NCBI GenBank assembly: GCA_947311845.1
Contig: CAMZMU010000062.1
Location: forward strand, 51,457,365-51,521,364
Source: Poa pratensis
Taxonomy: Eukaryota; Streptophyta; Magnoliopsida; Poales; Poaceae
DNA length: 64,000 nucleotides
Direction: 5' to 3'
Below the pieces are notes generated by a model. That model had not been told where the DNA came from and searched no databases. It saw nothing but the letters and a program-made list of their open reading frames with translations. Shown in pieces: positions 11,619 through 27,359 of this stretch (position 1 is its first letter; the number at the start of each line of letters is the position of its first letter). A program made the position numbers and the translations under genes.

Positions 11619-12325
11619 CTGGAAGGTAGCGTCAAAGGCGGCCTTGGCAGCGGCGTGGGTGTCGGCCTCGGACTTGAGCCTGGATTCCTCGGCCTGGCGC
11701 ACCCAGATGGGCTTGGGCGCCGAGGATGGAGAACGGCAGCGCGTGGGTGGGCGACGGTGCGGGGAACGGCAGCGTGGGCGGCGGTTCGTGGATCTGTAGA
11801 GGCGCGTGGGTGGGCGATTGCCGGCGTTTTTTTTTTACAAATTGCTGTGCGCATTGGACTCATCATTGGGAGATTTGTGTCCGTTAGATCCAGCGGATGG
11901 ACGGTTCTGAGATGGGGGGTACGACTTAATGAGACCTCATCATTAGTTGAATCTGGATCATTGAATGATGCTAATCTGATGGCTGCTGTTATTTGGATCA
12001 GCCACTCTGGTTCTTTTAATATTAGTGGAGATAAATTATCACCATTGTACACTAATAAATTATCAATAACCCAAAGCGTGTCCGGCCAATCAAATCAAAT
12101 ACGGGTCAGTTACCAAACTTTTCGGTGGATAAAAATCAGATATTTTACCCTTGAAAGAAAAACAATAAACCTCGGTGCCCGGTGCTAGTGGGAGGGGCAG
12201 TTCACGAGTCCACCTCGACGCCGCCGCCGCCGCCGTCGCAAAGCGAACCCTCCACTCTCCCCGCCGAAGACCCCGAACCACTCCGGTCTCCGCCGGCGAA
12301 GCTCTCGGTAGGGGCGGCGGCGGCG

Positions 12326-15300
12326 ATGGGGGAGTACGCGGCGGCGAAGACGTCGGTGTGGTGGGACATCGAGAACTGCGCCGTGCCCGCAGCTGCGACC
12401 CGCACCTCATCGTCCAGAACATCAGCTCCGCCCTCGCCACCGCCGGCCACGTCGGCCCCATCTCCGTCTCCGCCTACGGGGACACCAACGCCATCGCCCA
12501 GCACGTCGCGCACGCCCTCTCCAGCACCGGCGTCAACCTCCACCACGTCCCGCCCGGTACCCTCCCCTCCCACCCCGCCCTGCTCTCTTATCTAATCAGC
12601 CGCGGTCCGGTTACCTCTCGCAAATGCATGTGGGTTGCGCCGGCTCAGTGATGAGTATGGTCCATGGATCTGTCATAAAATTTCAGGATAAGTGTTGTGG
12701 AATCGTAGGATTTTGCGTCGAAGTTTCCTCTGTAAGAGGGGCGGGCTTCATCAGATGGATTAGGTTTCTGGGTTCTGCTGGTTTTGACGGTCTTCTCGTG
12801 GTGTTAGTGTGTGGTGTCAGATAAGGAATCGATTAACCTGTTGGACGCATTGTTGGGGTTTTCCCATCTGATGATGTGGCGTGGTCATATTTGTGTGCAT
12901 TTGGTAGATTACAGGCGACTGTTGTTTTTTCTGAAGCGCTGCCGTCCTCAATCTGTAGCTATGGGCGAGTAATCGAGGCGGAGGCAGAGATGGTGACAAT
13001 GCGAAGGGGCGGAGACAGTAGAACGAGGGTAGAGGCTTAGGTTCGTGGTGCGTTGGTTACGATAATAATCGATTCATAGGATTTGGCCTAGACATCTCCT
13101 GTTTCGGAGCAGGCTTCTATCCAATGGGTCAGGATTGTGGAGATTATCGTTGTGTTGGTGTCTGTGTCAGAAAACACTCGGTTAAGGTTTTGCTTATCTG
13201 TTTGTTTGATGCATTATTGGGGTTTTTTCATCTGATGATGGGGCTTGGTGATATTCGTGTGCGTTTACTAGATGGCAGGCGGCTGTTTTTTTTCTAAAGC
13301 TCTCTTGACCTTAACCTCTAGTCACATGGGAGCAATCGATGCTGACAATGTGGAGCGGCAGAGACGTCGGAACGACAGGTAGAGATTTAGGTTTGTTGTG
13401 TGTGGGTTAGGGTTGAGGCACCACGCCGTAGAAGAAGCCTGTTCCCCCCTGGGGTTAGAGCGGTGTAGGAGGGCAGGTCGTGGGAAGAAGAAGATGAGGA
13501 AGATTGGCTAGATGTAGAAGCAGGTCTTTGCTGAGTCTGATTGTAATGTGCCATGTAATCATGTGAGCCTGTCGGTTGTAATGATTGTGGTTATGTTTTT
13601 CTATATGATTTAGCCATTTAGGAAGTCTTAATAGTTTGTTTTTCTTTTGAATTATATTGAGCTGCCTTGATTGTCCCCAAGGTGCAGTGTTCTGAAATGG
13701 TTAGATATACTTGACATCCTTTCTTTCGTAAATTTAAAAGGAGGGGTGTATAGTTTTTCTGATTTATCCTGTCGATCCTTGATCTGGTGCTATTGAGGAC
13801 ACGATGAAGCTTTCTTTCAAGGCTTTCTGGAGTTATGTTAGTGCCTGGCTTCCTGCACACCTCAAATACACATCCTTCTCAATGTTCTAATGGGAAAGAG
13901 TTGACTAGAACTCTAACACATTAACTAATTGGTGATATTGTCCAGTTGAGAGAAATCATTTTTGGGGTTTATTACGAATTAATTAGAGAATACCAACAGT
14001 GTAAACGTGGTCTTCTCTGTATGCCAAACTTTGTAACCTGACCCTTTATATGCTTGTAAATACGTAGATTGGGCATTAAAAAAATAGAGACCAGCATTGG
14101 GTTAAGACTGTATGAAACATGTTCTTAGATTTTATTTGTTTTTCTTAGATTTTTTCGTGAAATCCAAATAAGCAAGGGTTGATACGAGCTTGTGTGGTAC
14201 ACGAGGATTGCATGGTGTGTACTCGAGAAATAGTGATAGAAAGTTGAATTCTTCATTAATTGGGCGGCTTGTTATGATTAGTTACCATTTCCATCTGGGA
14301 TCTGCATGTCTTCTTATTTCTTTTTATTTTCCCCAACAATTGCAGGCATTAAAGATGCAAGTGATAAGAAGATATTGGTTGACATGCTGTTCTGGGCTAT
14401 TGACAACCCTCCGCCAGCAAATTTTCTGCTAATCTCTGGTGACCGGGACTTCTCTAATGCTCTTCATAAGCTTAAGATGAAGCGGTACACAATACTATTA
14501 GCACAACCTCCAAATGTGTCTCAATCACTTACTGCTGCTGCAAAGAGTGTTTGGCACTGGAAAAGCCTCGTGGCTGGAGAACCACCCTTAGCACAGTCAC
14601 CATACATTAGCAGCATATCAAGTGGCAATAAGGATGATGTGGATGCGTCAAATTCTCCAGACACGACTCAAGATACCAACCCTCAAGTGCAGAGTACTTC
14701 TCAGCGTGATCATCAAAATGGTGGGAATGGAAAGGCAGATAAGCAATTTAAAGCTAAGCAACCTCGAAAAAACCAGACTGACAGTGTATCTAAACCAGTA
14801 AGCGAAAAGGAAAATTCAGTTGATGGAGTTACTGATAATTCTGAAGGTAGCACTGCTAACCAGTCAAGTTCTGAGGGTGGTGGGCAAAAGGTGAACCAGA
14901 TGAGTAAACCAAAAAACCCACCCCTTTTCGTGCCTAAAAAGCCAGAAAAATCTTCTCATTCCAATCAAAATAGTGCTCCCCACGACTATTTTGGTAGTAA
15001 GAAGTCTGGTGTGTCAGCTGAATCTGCACCGAAAAATGGTGCTCCTGATTCTGGCATTGTTAGGGGCGGCCCTCATCCAAAACACCAGAAGCAATCCTCT
15101 CAGCAGCCAAACCCTTCTCGTCCTTATAGTGGATCTGGTAATTTTCACACACCAAATATGCATAGAAGCAGTTCATTGCCACCACAAGCTGGACAAAATG
15201 TTGCTCTCACCGCACCATTGCAGTCCTGGCCAAGTGCTCCTCCTCCTTATCATGCCCCGCCAGTTAATTATCCTGATATGAGTAGGTTGAATATTTCTGG

Positions 15301-16105
15301 ATACCCCGTAGGAGGTCACAACAACCAAGGTTTGAATACCAACTACCATCCAAACCAGTCTGGTGTTGTTCAACCTCCTTACAGCAGTAGTTATGGTTAC
15401 AGACCTCCAACTCCACCTAATGTATCCAGTAACATGCAAAATGCTGGACAATGGGGAGTAAACACCGGATGTCCACAGCCATCCTCTGACTCTCAAATTC
15501 TTATAAAAAATATCTTAAGTGCTTTGGAAGTATTGAAGACCGAGAAGCTTCCACCAACAGAACAGAATATATCAGATTGCATACGTTATGGAGGTGCCAA
15601 TCTACCAAATTTTGATGTTAAGAAGGCTCTTGAACTTGGCATTCAGCATCAAGCCATCGTCACAAAAAAGTTAGGATCAATGTCATTTTTTCTGGGAAAA
15701 GATGAAACTCTCTGGAAATGCGTGAATACATTGGATACCAATGCAAAATTCCCAAAAGAGACACTAGATACTGTTCATAGGTACATATCTTCTGCCAGTG
15801 GTTGTTCTGCGATAAAGAAGTCTCGATCCAGGTGAGGCCCGACACCCAGTAATGTGTGTTAACTATTCTGTATTTTTCTTGAATGTGGTTGAGGTATTTA
15901 CGGTTTATTTCGTTGTAGGTATGAAGCTGCAGCTCTTTTAAAGAAAGCATGCCTGAAACATCTTGCCCTTGGTGAAGTTATCCAGCTTTCGCATACAGTA
16001 ACTGATAAAATGAAGTGGTTTGTTCCCCACTCTTTCGGCTGGCAGCCGTTGTCAATGAACATAATAGTGGCTGATGCTACTCCAGCTGCTAAAGGAAAAT
16101 CTTAG
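12326..16105 (+). CDS. NYN-domain RNase-like protein with C-terminal OST-HTH-associated-type region (tandem copy 2)
   Basis: Three exons: 12,326-12,556, 14,346-15,831 and 15,919-16,105 (TAG). Introns are GT-AG; the first is phase 1, exactly as in copy 1. Allowing for one missing base at 12,386-12,388, the protein is about 634 residues. It has the NYN domain (WWDIEN near residue 13; SGDRDFSNA near 108), a roughly 240-residue linker rich in Ser, Asn, Gln and Pro, and a C-terminal segment from SDSQILIKNILSALEVLKTE onward. That segment resembles the OST-HTH/OHA-type region of plant 'putative endonuclease or glycosyl hydrolase' proteins related to MARF1. The expected role is RNA cleavage or RNA silencing support. 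As sequenced, the exon 1 frame is broken: CCC stands where copy 1 and the conserved protein require CCCC. Confidence 0.8.
12557..14345 (+). other. First intron of NYN copy 2
   Basis: The intron runs from GTACCC at 12,557 to TTGCAG at 14,345. It is twice as long as the 906 bp intron of copy 1. It contains two diverged copies of a segment with TTTGCATCTGATGATG-like sequence near 12,850 and 13,200, each followed by a stretch about GTGTGCGTTT and a G-rich tail, so an internal duplication is likely. No MITE was seen. Confidence 0.6.
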
Positions 16106-17306
16106 CCTTGGCACATTCCTCAGATCAGATCGGATGGGCACTTTTGAGTTCTGGTTATCTAATATCATGGCTCGTCTTCATTCTGATAATAACATCTTTG
16201 AAAATAGATATATCGTGTCGCTTGTGGGAGTTAAACTGTCATTATGCTACTGGTTCTGTTCCTAGTAGTATAACGAAGGTTGCAGCTCAGGTTATGGTTA
16301 CTGTTACGAGGATAGTACTTCTATGGTCACTTAATTTGTTCTGCAACGAAAGACTCGAAGGGGGCACAGAAGGGTTATTTCTTTTGTTCAGGCAAGATAA
16401 TCATGCCTGATAAGGATATGACCCTCTCTGCTCTTCCCAGTGAGCTTAAAATGCATGTCTGGAATATCGATACTTGGTTTCAACCAAGGCGGTGGTAGTG
16501 ACTCAAGAAGCTGCTCCTGTTCAAAAGGTGTTCAGTGAAGCACGTATAATTGCTCTCGCTGCTTACAATCTTGTATTGGGATCTTAATGAAACCTATCTT
16601 TGTTATTGCTCCTGGCACATGGCTGTAATCTGAAATGTGTTCGAAATGCCTTCAGCATAGTAGCTGCCTTGCAAGACTTGTCATGTTATGTGTGTAGATA
16701 CTGGTTCGGTGCCAGGCACCTTGGCTGCAAGGCTAACTTCTGTTGCCTTCCTAGTTGTAAACCCAGATGCTGGGGGTGCGTCCTGTAATCATAACAGTTA
16801 CTTTCAATGCAATTTCTCTTTAGGTCGTTCTTCTGCTAGTGATGATGTGTATCATGTAATCCTGCTGATGCTGTGGGTTGCATTGCCCCTGCTGATTGGC
16901 ACCTTATTCACAACGAGCTGTTGGTGATCTAGCATCACATGCTCGGCCAATTTATTATGTTTATCATGCACATATAAATTTGGAGTAAGTTAACTGGAAC
17001 CACAAATGATGCCAGTACATCTAAATAGCATCAATCTGACGAATTATTTGAGTACTAGCGGCAGGTCTTCTTTCCTTACATTAACCAAATCGCCTGCATC
17101 TATTAATCAAAAAAGGCCACACTCCATATCTGGATGGGTCTGTGAAATCCTATTAAATTTTCTCTCCAGAATAGGCAAGCAAACTCCATATCTTTGCCTT
17201 GAAATCACAAACAGTGATTGGTGCTTTTATTCAGTGCAGATATTGTTTAACATCTGTACAATGTAACACACAATTCCTCTCTCCTAGATAGAGCAGTGGC
17301 ATTCAA
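16106..17306. other. 3' UTR of NYN copy 2 and intergenic spacer
   Basis: No gene was recognised. The first few hundred bases are probably the 3' UTR of NYN copy 2. The rest separates its end from the end of the convergent J-protein gene. The longest open frame is about 100 codons with no motif. Confidence 0.45.
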
Positions 17307-18392
17307 CTAAGGTAGAAAAGGGTTCTGAGAGGAACAAACTTCTTTTTGCCGCTGGTATGCCCTTCATAATACAAAAAAAATGAATATCTCAATCAGCTGT
17401 AAGAATTTCAAATCTTCAAAAAAACAAAAAAATAATGTAGAAAGTGAAGTATGTTTTACCTTGAAGCGCTGTAAGAACCAAAGGAAACTGCCGCACATAT
17501 TATGAGCAGAAAGGGGGCTTTAACCAATGTTCTATTTGATCTTCCGTATCCCCTTGGAGCACCATACCTCATCACATGTACTGCATTTCATGCATGATCT
17601 ATCTCATCAGCTACAAAACATGGAGGAACTAATATGCAATATGTGAAATCAAAGTTACCTTCCATCCTATTCCCAGATCTTCGGCCTACAAACCGCAAGG
17701 AACATGTCATAATCCCATTGATAAATCAAAGAAAATGCCGTCTGATAACGGAAAATCGAAGGTTGATGATCAAAGTGAAGTAACATACCATCCTTCAAAC
17801 AAGAATATGCTTCCGATATCTGCAAAACATACACACAGCTTAAGTACCTGTGGATTACAAGTGGGTAATAAATCAAATTCAGAAAATGCATTGCTATCAT
17901 CGCACGCGAAACCACATTCTAAGACTATTTGATATTCAACTTCTGAATGTGGTAAAGCTAAATTCTCGTCTAATTAGTCACACCACAGAAGATGAACATC
18001 GCGATGCCTAAAAGTTCTTCACCGTGATTAATCTGTACCTGACCTGCTTGAATTTCGACTCGGCTTGAGGCTTCTGGTGCATCGGGACACGATCAGGATG
18101 GGACTCCATCACCATTCTCCTATACGCAGCCTTAACCTGCATCAACAAATTAGGAGTTGGGCACTCTGTTTCGCTAAATTCCACCAGAAATCGCCGAGAG
18201 ATTGACGCGTGGGAGCAGGAACCAGCCAGTCGAAGCCATAATAACATCCGAGATGATTCGGGGTTGGGGATTCGAGGAGGGAGCAGCGAGCGAGAGAGGA
18301 CGGGGAGGAATTGGGGGGAGAGATACCTCCGAAGGGGACGGCCGTGAGTAAGGAGGGATGCCTAGAAGCTCCATAGCCTCGCTGCTTCTCAT
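17307..18392 (-). CDS. Small J-domain (DnaJ) protein with a C-terminal membrane segment
   Basis: Five exons on the minus strand: 18,392-18,327, 18,136-18,044, 17,819-17,789 (31 bp micro-exon), 17,580-17,460 and 17,361-17,307. All introns are GT-AG, phases agree, and 122 codons give 121 residues. ATG 18,392 opens MRSSEAMELLGIPPY, the start of J-domain helix I. The Hsp70-activating HPD motif lies in ESHPDRVP (about residue 35), followed by QAESKFKQISEAYSCLKD (helices III-IV). A basic linker then leads to one hydrophobic segment, APFLLIICAAVSFGSYSA, and the tail ends NPFLP. The layout fits a family of short plant J proteins with a single C-terminal membrane span. The membrane and the Hsp70 partner cannot be told from sequence. 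It is divergent with the PPR gene. Confidence 0.85.
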
Positions 18393-18685
18393 CTTTCCCT
18401 TCTTCCTTGTGCGGTTGTGCCGGACTAGCCGCGGCGGCGGCAGCGGCGACGACGGTGGGGTTGGTCGCGGTAGGCGTGGCGCACGAGCGAAGCAGCAGCC
18501 ACGGCCGCTCCACGTATTTGGTACACGCTTCCGCCTACGTGGCATCCTCCTGGCCGCCGGATCTCGTCCAAGCCAATCGAACGGACAAGACGCGCTCCCT
18601 GAGCCGTTACGGTCACAGCGTGCTCTCTGCGTGCCGCGACGACCGAACTCGAACACTTCGCCGCCGCGAGAGAAGCTCTTCACCG
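18393..18685. promoter_or_regulatory. Shared divergent promoter region (J protein / PPR)
   Basis: Only 293 bp separate the two start codons on opposite strands, so both 5' UTRs and core promoters must lie here or overlap the neighbour. It is GC-rich with no obvious TATA box. The plus frame is open through the whole stretch, but its translation lacks PPR-like features. Confidence 0.5.
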
Positions 18686-20476
18686 ATGCGCGCGCGCGGG
18701 GTGGCGGCGGCCGTGCAGCACCTGGCGGCGCACGCGCGCCTCGTCAAGTCGGCGGGCGTGGACGCCTTCGTCGCCACCACCGTCATGCGCGCCTACCTCC
18801 GCGCCGCGCTCCCGCTGCAGGCGCAGCTCGCCCTCCGCGGCCTCCTCCCGCGCGCGCCCCGCATCCTCGCCAACTCCTTCTCCCTCTCCCTCGCCCTCCA
18901 GGCCTGCTCCGCCTCATCCGCCGCCGCGCTGCCCTCACCCGCTGCAACCCTGCCGCTCGGCGCCTCGCTCCACGCGCGCGCGCTCAGGTCCGGCTTCGCC
19001 GCCGCCGACATCTTCGTGCGCACCGCGCTCGTCGAAATGTACGCCAAGGCGGGCCGCGCGGAGCTCGCGCGCGCCGCGTTCGACGAGGCTCCCCGCCGGG
19101 ACGTGTTCCTCTGCAACGTCATGCTCGCGGCCTACGTCTCGCGCGGGGAGGTCGCCGAGGCCAGGAAGGTGTTCGACGGAATGCGGGACAGGGACCTGGT
19201 GTCCTGGAACACGATGATCCACGGGTACACGGTGAGTGGGGATGTCGGCATGGCGAGGGAGATCTTCGATGGGACGGACGACAGGGACGCCTTCTCGTGG
19301 AGCTCGATGATCTCTGCGTACGCCAAGGGCCGTCGGTCCAAGGAGGCGCTGGAGCTGTGGAGGGAGATGCGTGTGGCGCGTGTTGCGCCGGACTGCATCA
19401 CCATGGTGAGCGTTCTCTCAGCGTGCGGCGACATGGGGGCGCTGGCCATTGGTGCAGAGGTACACCAGTTCGTGGAGAGCAACAGGGTTGAGGTAGACGT
19501 GAAGCTCGGTACTGCTCTGGTCGACATGTATGCCAAGTGCGGTAACATCGACAACTCGCTGAGAGTGTTCCGCACCATGCCGGCAAAGGACGTGCTTACT
19601 TGGAGCTCTATGATTATTGGGCTAGCCAATCACGGACTTGGCCATGATGCTCTTAGCTTGTTCTCAGAGATGACATCACAAGGGCTGCAACCAAATGAGA
19701 TCACCTTCATTGGAGTTCTTATAGCATGTACTCATGTTGGTCTAGTTAGTGATGGCAAGAAGTACTTCAGCTCAATGAGCGACGTTCATGGTGTGGCGCC
19801 AAGGATTGAGCACTATGGATGCATGGTGGATCTTTTGGGGCGCGCAGGCTATGTTGAGGAGGCAATGGAGCTTATCAGGAGCATGCCATTTGAGCCAGAT
19901 GCAGTTATTTGGAGAGCACTTCTTGGAGCTTGTCGCATCCATAAGAATGTGGAGATTGCAGAGGAAGCTATGGCCAGGTTGAGGGTGTTGGATCCTCTTG
20001 CTGATGGACACTATGTGTTATTGTCAAACATATATGCACAATCAAACTCATGGGAAGGTGTTGCAGAAATGAGAAAGACAATTAGGAGGGAGAACATTCA
20101 GAGGGTTCCCGGAAGAAGTTCGATCGAATGGGAGAACACGGTTCATGAGTTTGTTTCTGGTGATAGATCGCATCCGAGGTTTGGGGAGATCTACAAAATG
20201 TTAGAAGAGATGATGGACCGGTTGAGACAAGCAGGATATAAGCCAATGACAAGCTTGGTATTGCAAGATATTGATGAGCAATCTAAGAAGCAAGCATTGG
20301 CTGAACATAGTGAGAAGTTAGCCATTGCTTTTGGGCTGCTGACCACCCCTGCAAGGTCAACTCTTCGAATAACAAAAAATCTCAGGGCTTGTGAAGACTG
20401 CCATTCAGCCATTAAGCTTATATCCTTGGTATATGACCGCAAGTTGGGACCGGAACCGTTTCCATCATTTCAGTGA
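18686..20476 (+). CDS. DYW-class pentatricopeptide repeat (PPR) protein with a frameshifted C-terminus
   Basis: Intronless, 596 residues from ATG 18,686 (MRARGVAAAVQHLAAHARLV); the frame is open further upstream, but that part looks non-coding. PLS-type PPR motifs run from about residue 30 to 420 (for example DLVSWNTMIHGYTVSGDVGM and GTALVDMYAKCGNIDNSLRV). The E/E+ region with the PG box PGRSSIEW follows, then the DYW deaminase domain with HSEKLAIAF (HxE zinc/catalytic site, about 538) and CEDCH (about 568). Such proteins bind organellar RNA and edit C to U. After YDRK (20,443) about 8 bases are missing and the frame ends early with PEPFPSFQ. The expected RNRFHHF, CSC and terminal DYW are all present one frame over, ending at TGA 20,505-20,507. 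Organelle targeting is inferred from the family. Confidence 0.88.
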   Translation: MRARGVAAAVQHLAAHARLVKSAGVDAFVATTVMRAYLRAALPLQAQLALRGLLPRAPRILANSFSLSLALQACSASSAAALPSPAATLPLGASLHARALRSGFAAADIFVRTALVEMYAKAGRAELARAAFDEAPRRDVFLCNVMLAAYVSRGEVAEARKVFDGMRDRDLVSWNTMIHGYTVSGDVGMAREIFDGTDDRDAFSWSSMISAYAKGRRSKEALELWREMRVARVAPDCITMVSVLSACGDMGALAIGAEVHQFVESNRVEVDVKLGTALVDMYAKCGNIDNSLRVFRTMPAKDVLTWSSMIIGLANHGLGHDALSLFSEMTSQGLQPNEITFIGVLIACTHVGLVSDGKKYFSSMSDVHGVAPRIEHYGCMVDLLGRAGYVEEAMELIRSMPFEPDAVIWRALLGACRIHKNVEIAEEAMARLRVLDPLADGHYVLLSNIYAQSNSWEGVAEMRKTIRRENIQRVPGRSSIEWENTVHEFVSGDRSHPRFGEIYKMLEEMMDRLRQAGYKPMTSLVLQDIDEQSKKQALAEHSEKLAIAFGLLTTPARSTLRITKNLRACEDCHSAIKLISLVYDRKLGPEPFPSFQ

Positions 20477-20507
20477 AGGGCAGTGCTCATGTAAGGATTA
20501 CTGGTGA

Positions 20508-21035
20508 TGAAGCTACAAGATTTTACCAGAACAACTTCTGGTGTAGCAATTTCTCGTTCGTGCCCTGCAAGTAATCTGAACTTCTGATTACTAGTTATTC
20601 TTTTAGTTGAGCATGCATCTGAAAGAAGTACACTGGAAGTAGATCACTTATCACGCTTTCCTTCTAAAAGTCATGGAGGCCATTTATAAGCTGAAGAAGC
20701 ATGACAGAAGCTTGCATTCCAGTTTGAGTACATAACTTTGAAAAGAGGAACAAATATCAGGTAGCTCTTATATGTACACCTCAATTGTTTACATGTATTT
20801 AATATATAATCAGTAGCAAAATTTTGATCATGGAAGTATCCAAGAGAAATATTTTTCCTTTTCTGTAGATGGCCATACATTCATTTGTGGTGCCTTGCAG
20901 CTTTGATATTTACAACTTAGGTTTACAAAAAAGTTCATACATGGTGCCTAAAGGGTCCTCTTGTTAAAATGGGAGGGCCCTTTTACCTAGTGGGTACTCT
21001 TGCTAAAGAAGAAACAGAGAGATCGAGGGAGGGTG
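20508..21035. other. Convergent 3' ends of the PPR and CIPK genes
   Basis: AT-rich spacer of about 530 bp between the lost PPR stop and the CIPK stop on the opposite strand. It should hold both 3' UTRs. No other feature was seen. Confidence 0.5.
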
Positions 21036-25714
<4,679 letters not shown>

Positions 25715-26720
25715 GGGGGAGCTCCGGAGCCGCCTGGTGCGTTTCTGTGGTTGCGCTCGGCACGGGCACCGTTCGCCGTGGACCGGCGCTTCACGGCGGG
25801 CGGGAGCTGGACTCTGAGGGCGAGCTCTTGCGTGGTAGACTAGCAAGAAGCAAGACTGGAGGCCGAGAACGTTAGCTGGGGAAACTCAGAGCTAGACAGC
25901 GCGGGGTTTTTATCGGAAGCTGCACTTGATCAAAAAACATTTTTTTTTTGCGTGTATCAACTTCTTATTTTCCTCTTTTCCTGTAGTAGAATAATTCCAC
26001 GAATCATGAGGGATCAGGTTTAGTCGTCGTAGGTTAATAAGTGCGTGCGTTGCGTGTATTGTTATTTCTGGTGATCTGGAGAGCCAGTATCTTTTTTCTG
26101 AATCTTATATCCGGCTAAGAAAAGTCGGAGTTTAGTTCTTTTATCCTCTTCAATAAATGTGAATATATGTGATATGTGTAGTCTGTGTTGCGTATCCTGT
26201 CGTTGTGACGATTCAGCGAGGCGGCATTTCCTTTCAGAATTATATTGCCTAGACAAGAAAAGTCGAAGATTTCGTTGGTTCTTCTCTGGCGCATTACCTT
26301 TGTCAAAGTCCATTCGTAGGTTTGCATCCACGGATTGCATATCTTTTGGATTCTCAATTGTTTTCCTTCCTTTTTCCTAGCACATACGAGAGAATACATA
26401 ACACGAGGTGTGCATTATGTTTTTTAATAATATAAAGCGTACGGTTCTCTCAAAAGAAAAAAAACACGAGCTGTGCATTTCTTCAGAAAAAGGCAACAAA
26501 AGAAAAAGGAACAGCCAGCTAAGCTACGTGTGTCTCTCGAGCCTTGGCCACCTTTTCAATACGTGAAAGCTCATCCATATCCACTTATCTATAAGCGTGT
26601 CGTGTTCTCAGTCAATCAAAAGGCGTATTATCATCGTTCTTCTAGCCAGATCCAAAAGGCAACACCAATTTGTTTTTTTAAAGGCACCACCAAATGATTG
26701 CTTGTTAGTCTAACTCATTT
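25715..26720. other. CIPK upstream region
   Basis: The first 200 bp are GC-rich and should hold the CIPK 5' UTR and core promoter. Beyond about 25,900 the sequence is AT-rich with short A/T runs and no recognisable gene or element. Confidence 0.45.
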
Positions 26721-26724
26721 CTAC

Positions 26725-27144
26725 TACTCCGTCTGTCCAGAAATATTTGACACGGATTTGTATAAGTAGGAATATATCTACACACTAAGGGCTTGTTTAC
26801 TCCAAGAGTTTTTTAGGGGATGGGAAGAGTGTGGATGAGAGGGGATTTGGTGAACACCCAATCCCCACAAATCACTACAAATACTCTTCCCCTACAATAC
26901 ACTAGCATGGACTAGAGTTTTTGTGTTAGGCAAAAATGAGATGGTTGGTAGGGGATATTTGGGGATTATCCCCTCCCATCCCCTAAAATACACTAGAAGT
27001 AAACAGACTAGTGGGGATTTTCCGAGATCCGGGATAATCCCCTCTCATCCCCTAAAATACACTAGAGGTAAACAAGGCCTAAAACATGTCTAAACATCCG
27101 TATTTAGACAAATTTGTCTCAAGTATTTTTTGGACGTAGGAGTA
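26725..27144. mobile_element. Stowaway-like MITE split by a younger Tourist MITE
   Basis: The outer ends CTCCGTCTGTCCAGAAATAT (26,727) and TTTTTGGACGTAGGAG (to 27,142) are Stowaway termini with TA at both sides. Its halves, about 60 bp each, also pair inside (CACACTAA and AAACATGTCTAAACATCC). The middle, 26,789-27,079, is the separate insertion described next. Confidence 0.8.
26786..27082. mobile_element. Tourist-like MITE (PIF/Harbinger), 291 bp
   Basis: The ends GGGCTTGTTTACTCC and GAGGTAAACAAGGCC are inverted repeats flanked by TAA at 26,786-26,788 and 27,080-27,082, the 3 bp duplication typical of PIF/Harbinger. The interior carries several CCCCTAAAATACACTAGA repeats in both orientations. 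It is nested in the Stowaway-like element. Confidence 0.85.
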
Positions 27145-27206
27145 GCAGCCAAGTTTTGCAGATTCATAGTCTGTATGTGTGTGTTCGTAAAGGAAACATG
27201 TGTACA

Positions 27207-27229
27207 TCACGCACGCACGCACGCACGCA
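27207..27229. repeat. (ACGC)n microsatellite
   Basis: Five tandem CACG/ACGC units just left of the GC-rich block. A shorter version of the same repeat lies inside the SINE at 24,276-24,287. Confidence 0.7.
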
Positions 27230-27359
27230 ACAACTAGTCATAGAACACTCGTCCACGTTCAATGCTCTTTTGACTGTTAGCTCCAGGAGCAGGTACACAA
27301 CCAAATTAACGAACAATCGAACATCTCCTCCCCTGCGTCACTGAACCCGACAGAATGCG

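Noticed and set aside
11486..12188. Opposing open frames of 177-188 codons
   Set aside because: Pro/Arg-rich products from a GC-rich, partly duplicated block; they overlap each other and show no motif.
18407..18685. Upstream extension of the PPR frame (93 codons)
   Set aside because: Open but Ala/Ser/Arg-biased, antisense to J-protein exon 1 and its 5' UTR. A targeting-peptide start at 18,686 is more plausible, although an upstream start is not excluded.
18358..19491. Long plus-strand open frame (377 codons) overlapping the J and PPR genes
   Set aside because: Arg-rich product in a shifted frame of GC-rich PPR sequence. The PPR frame explains the region.
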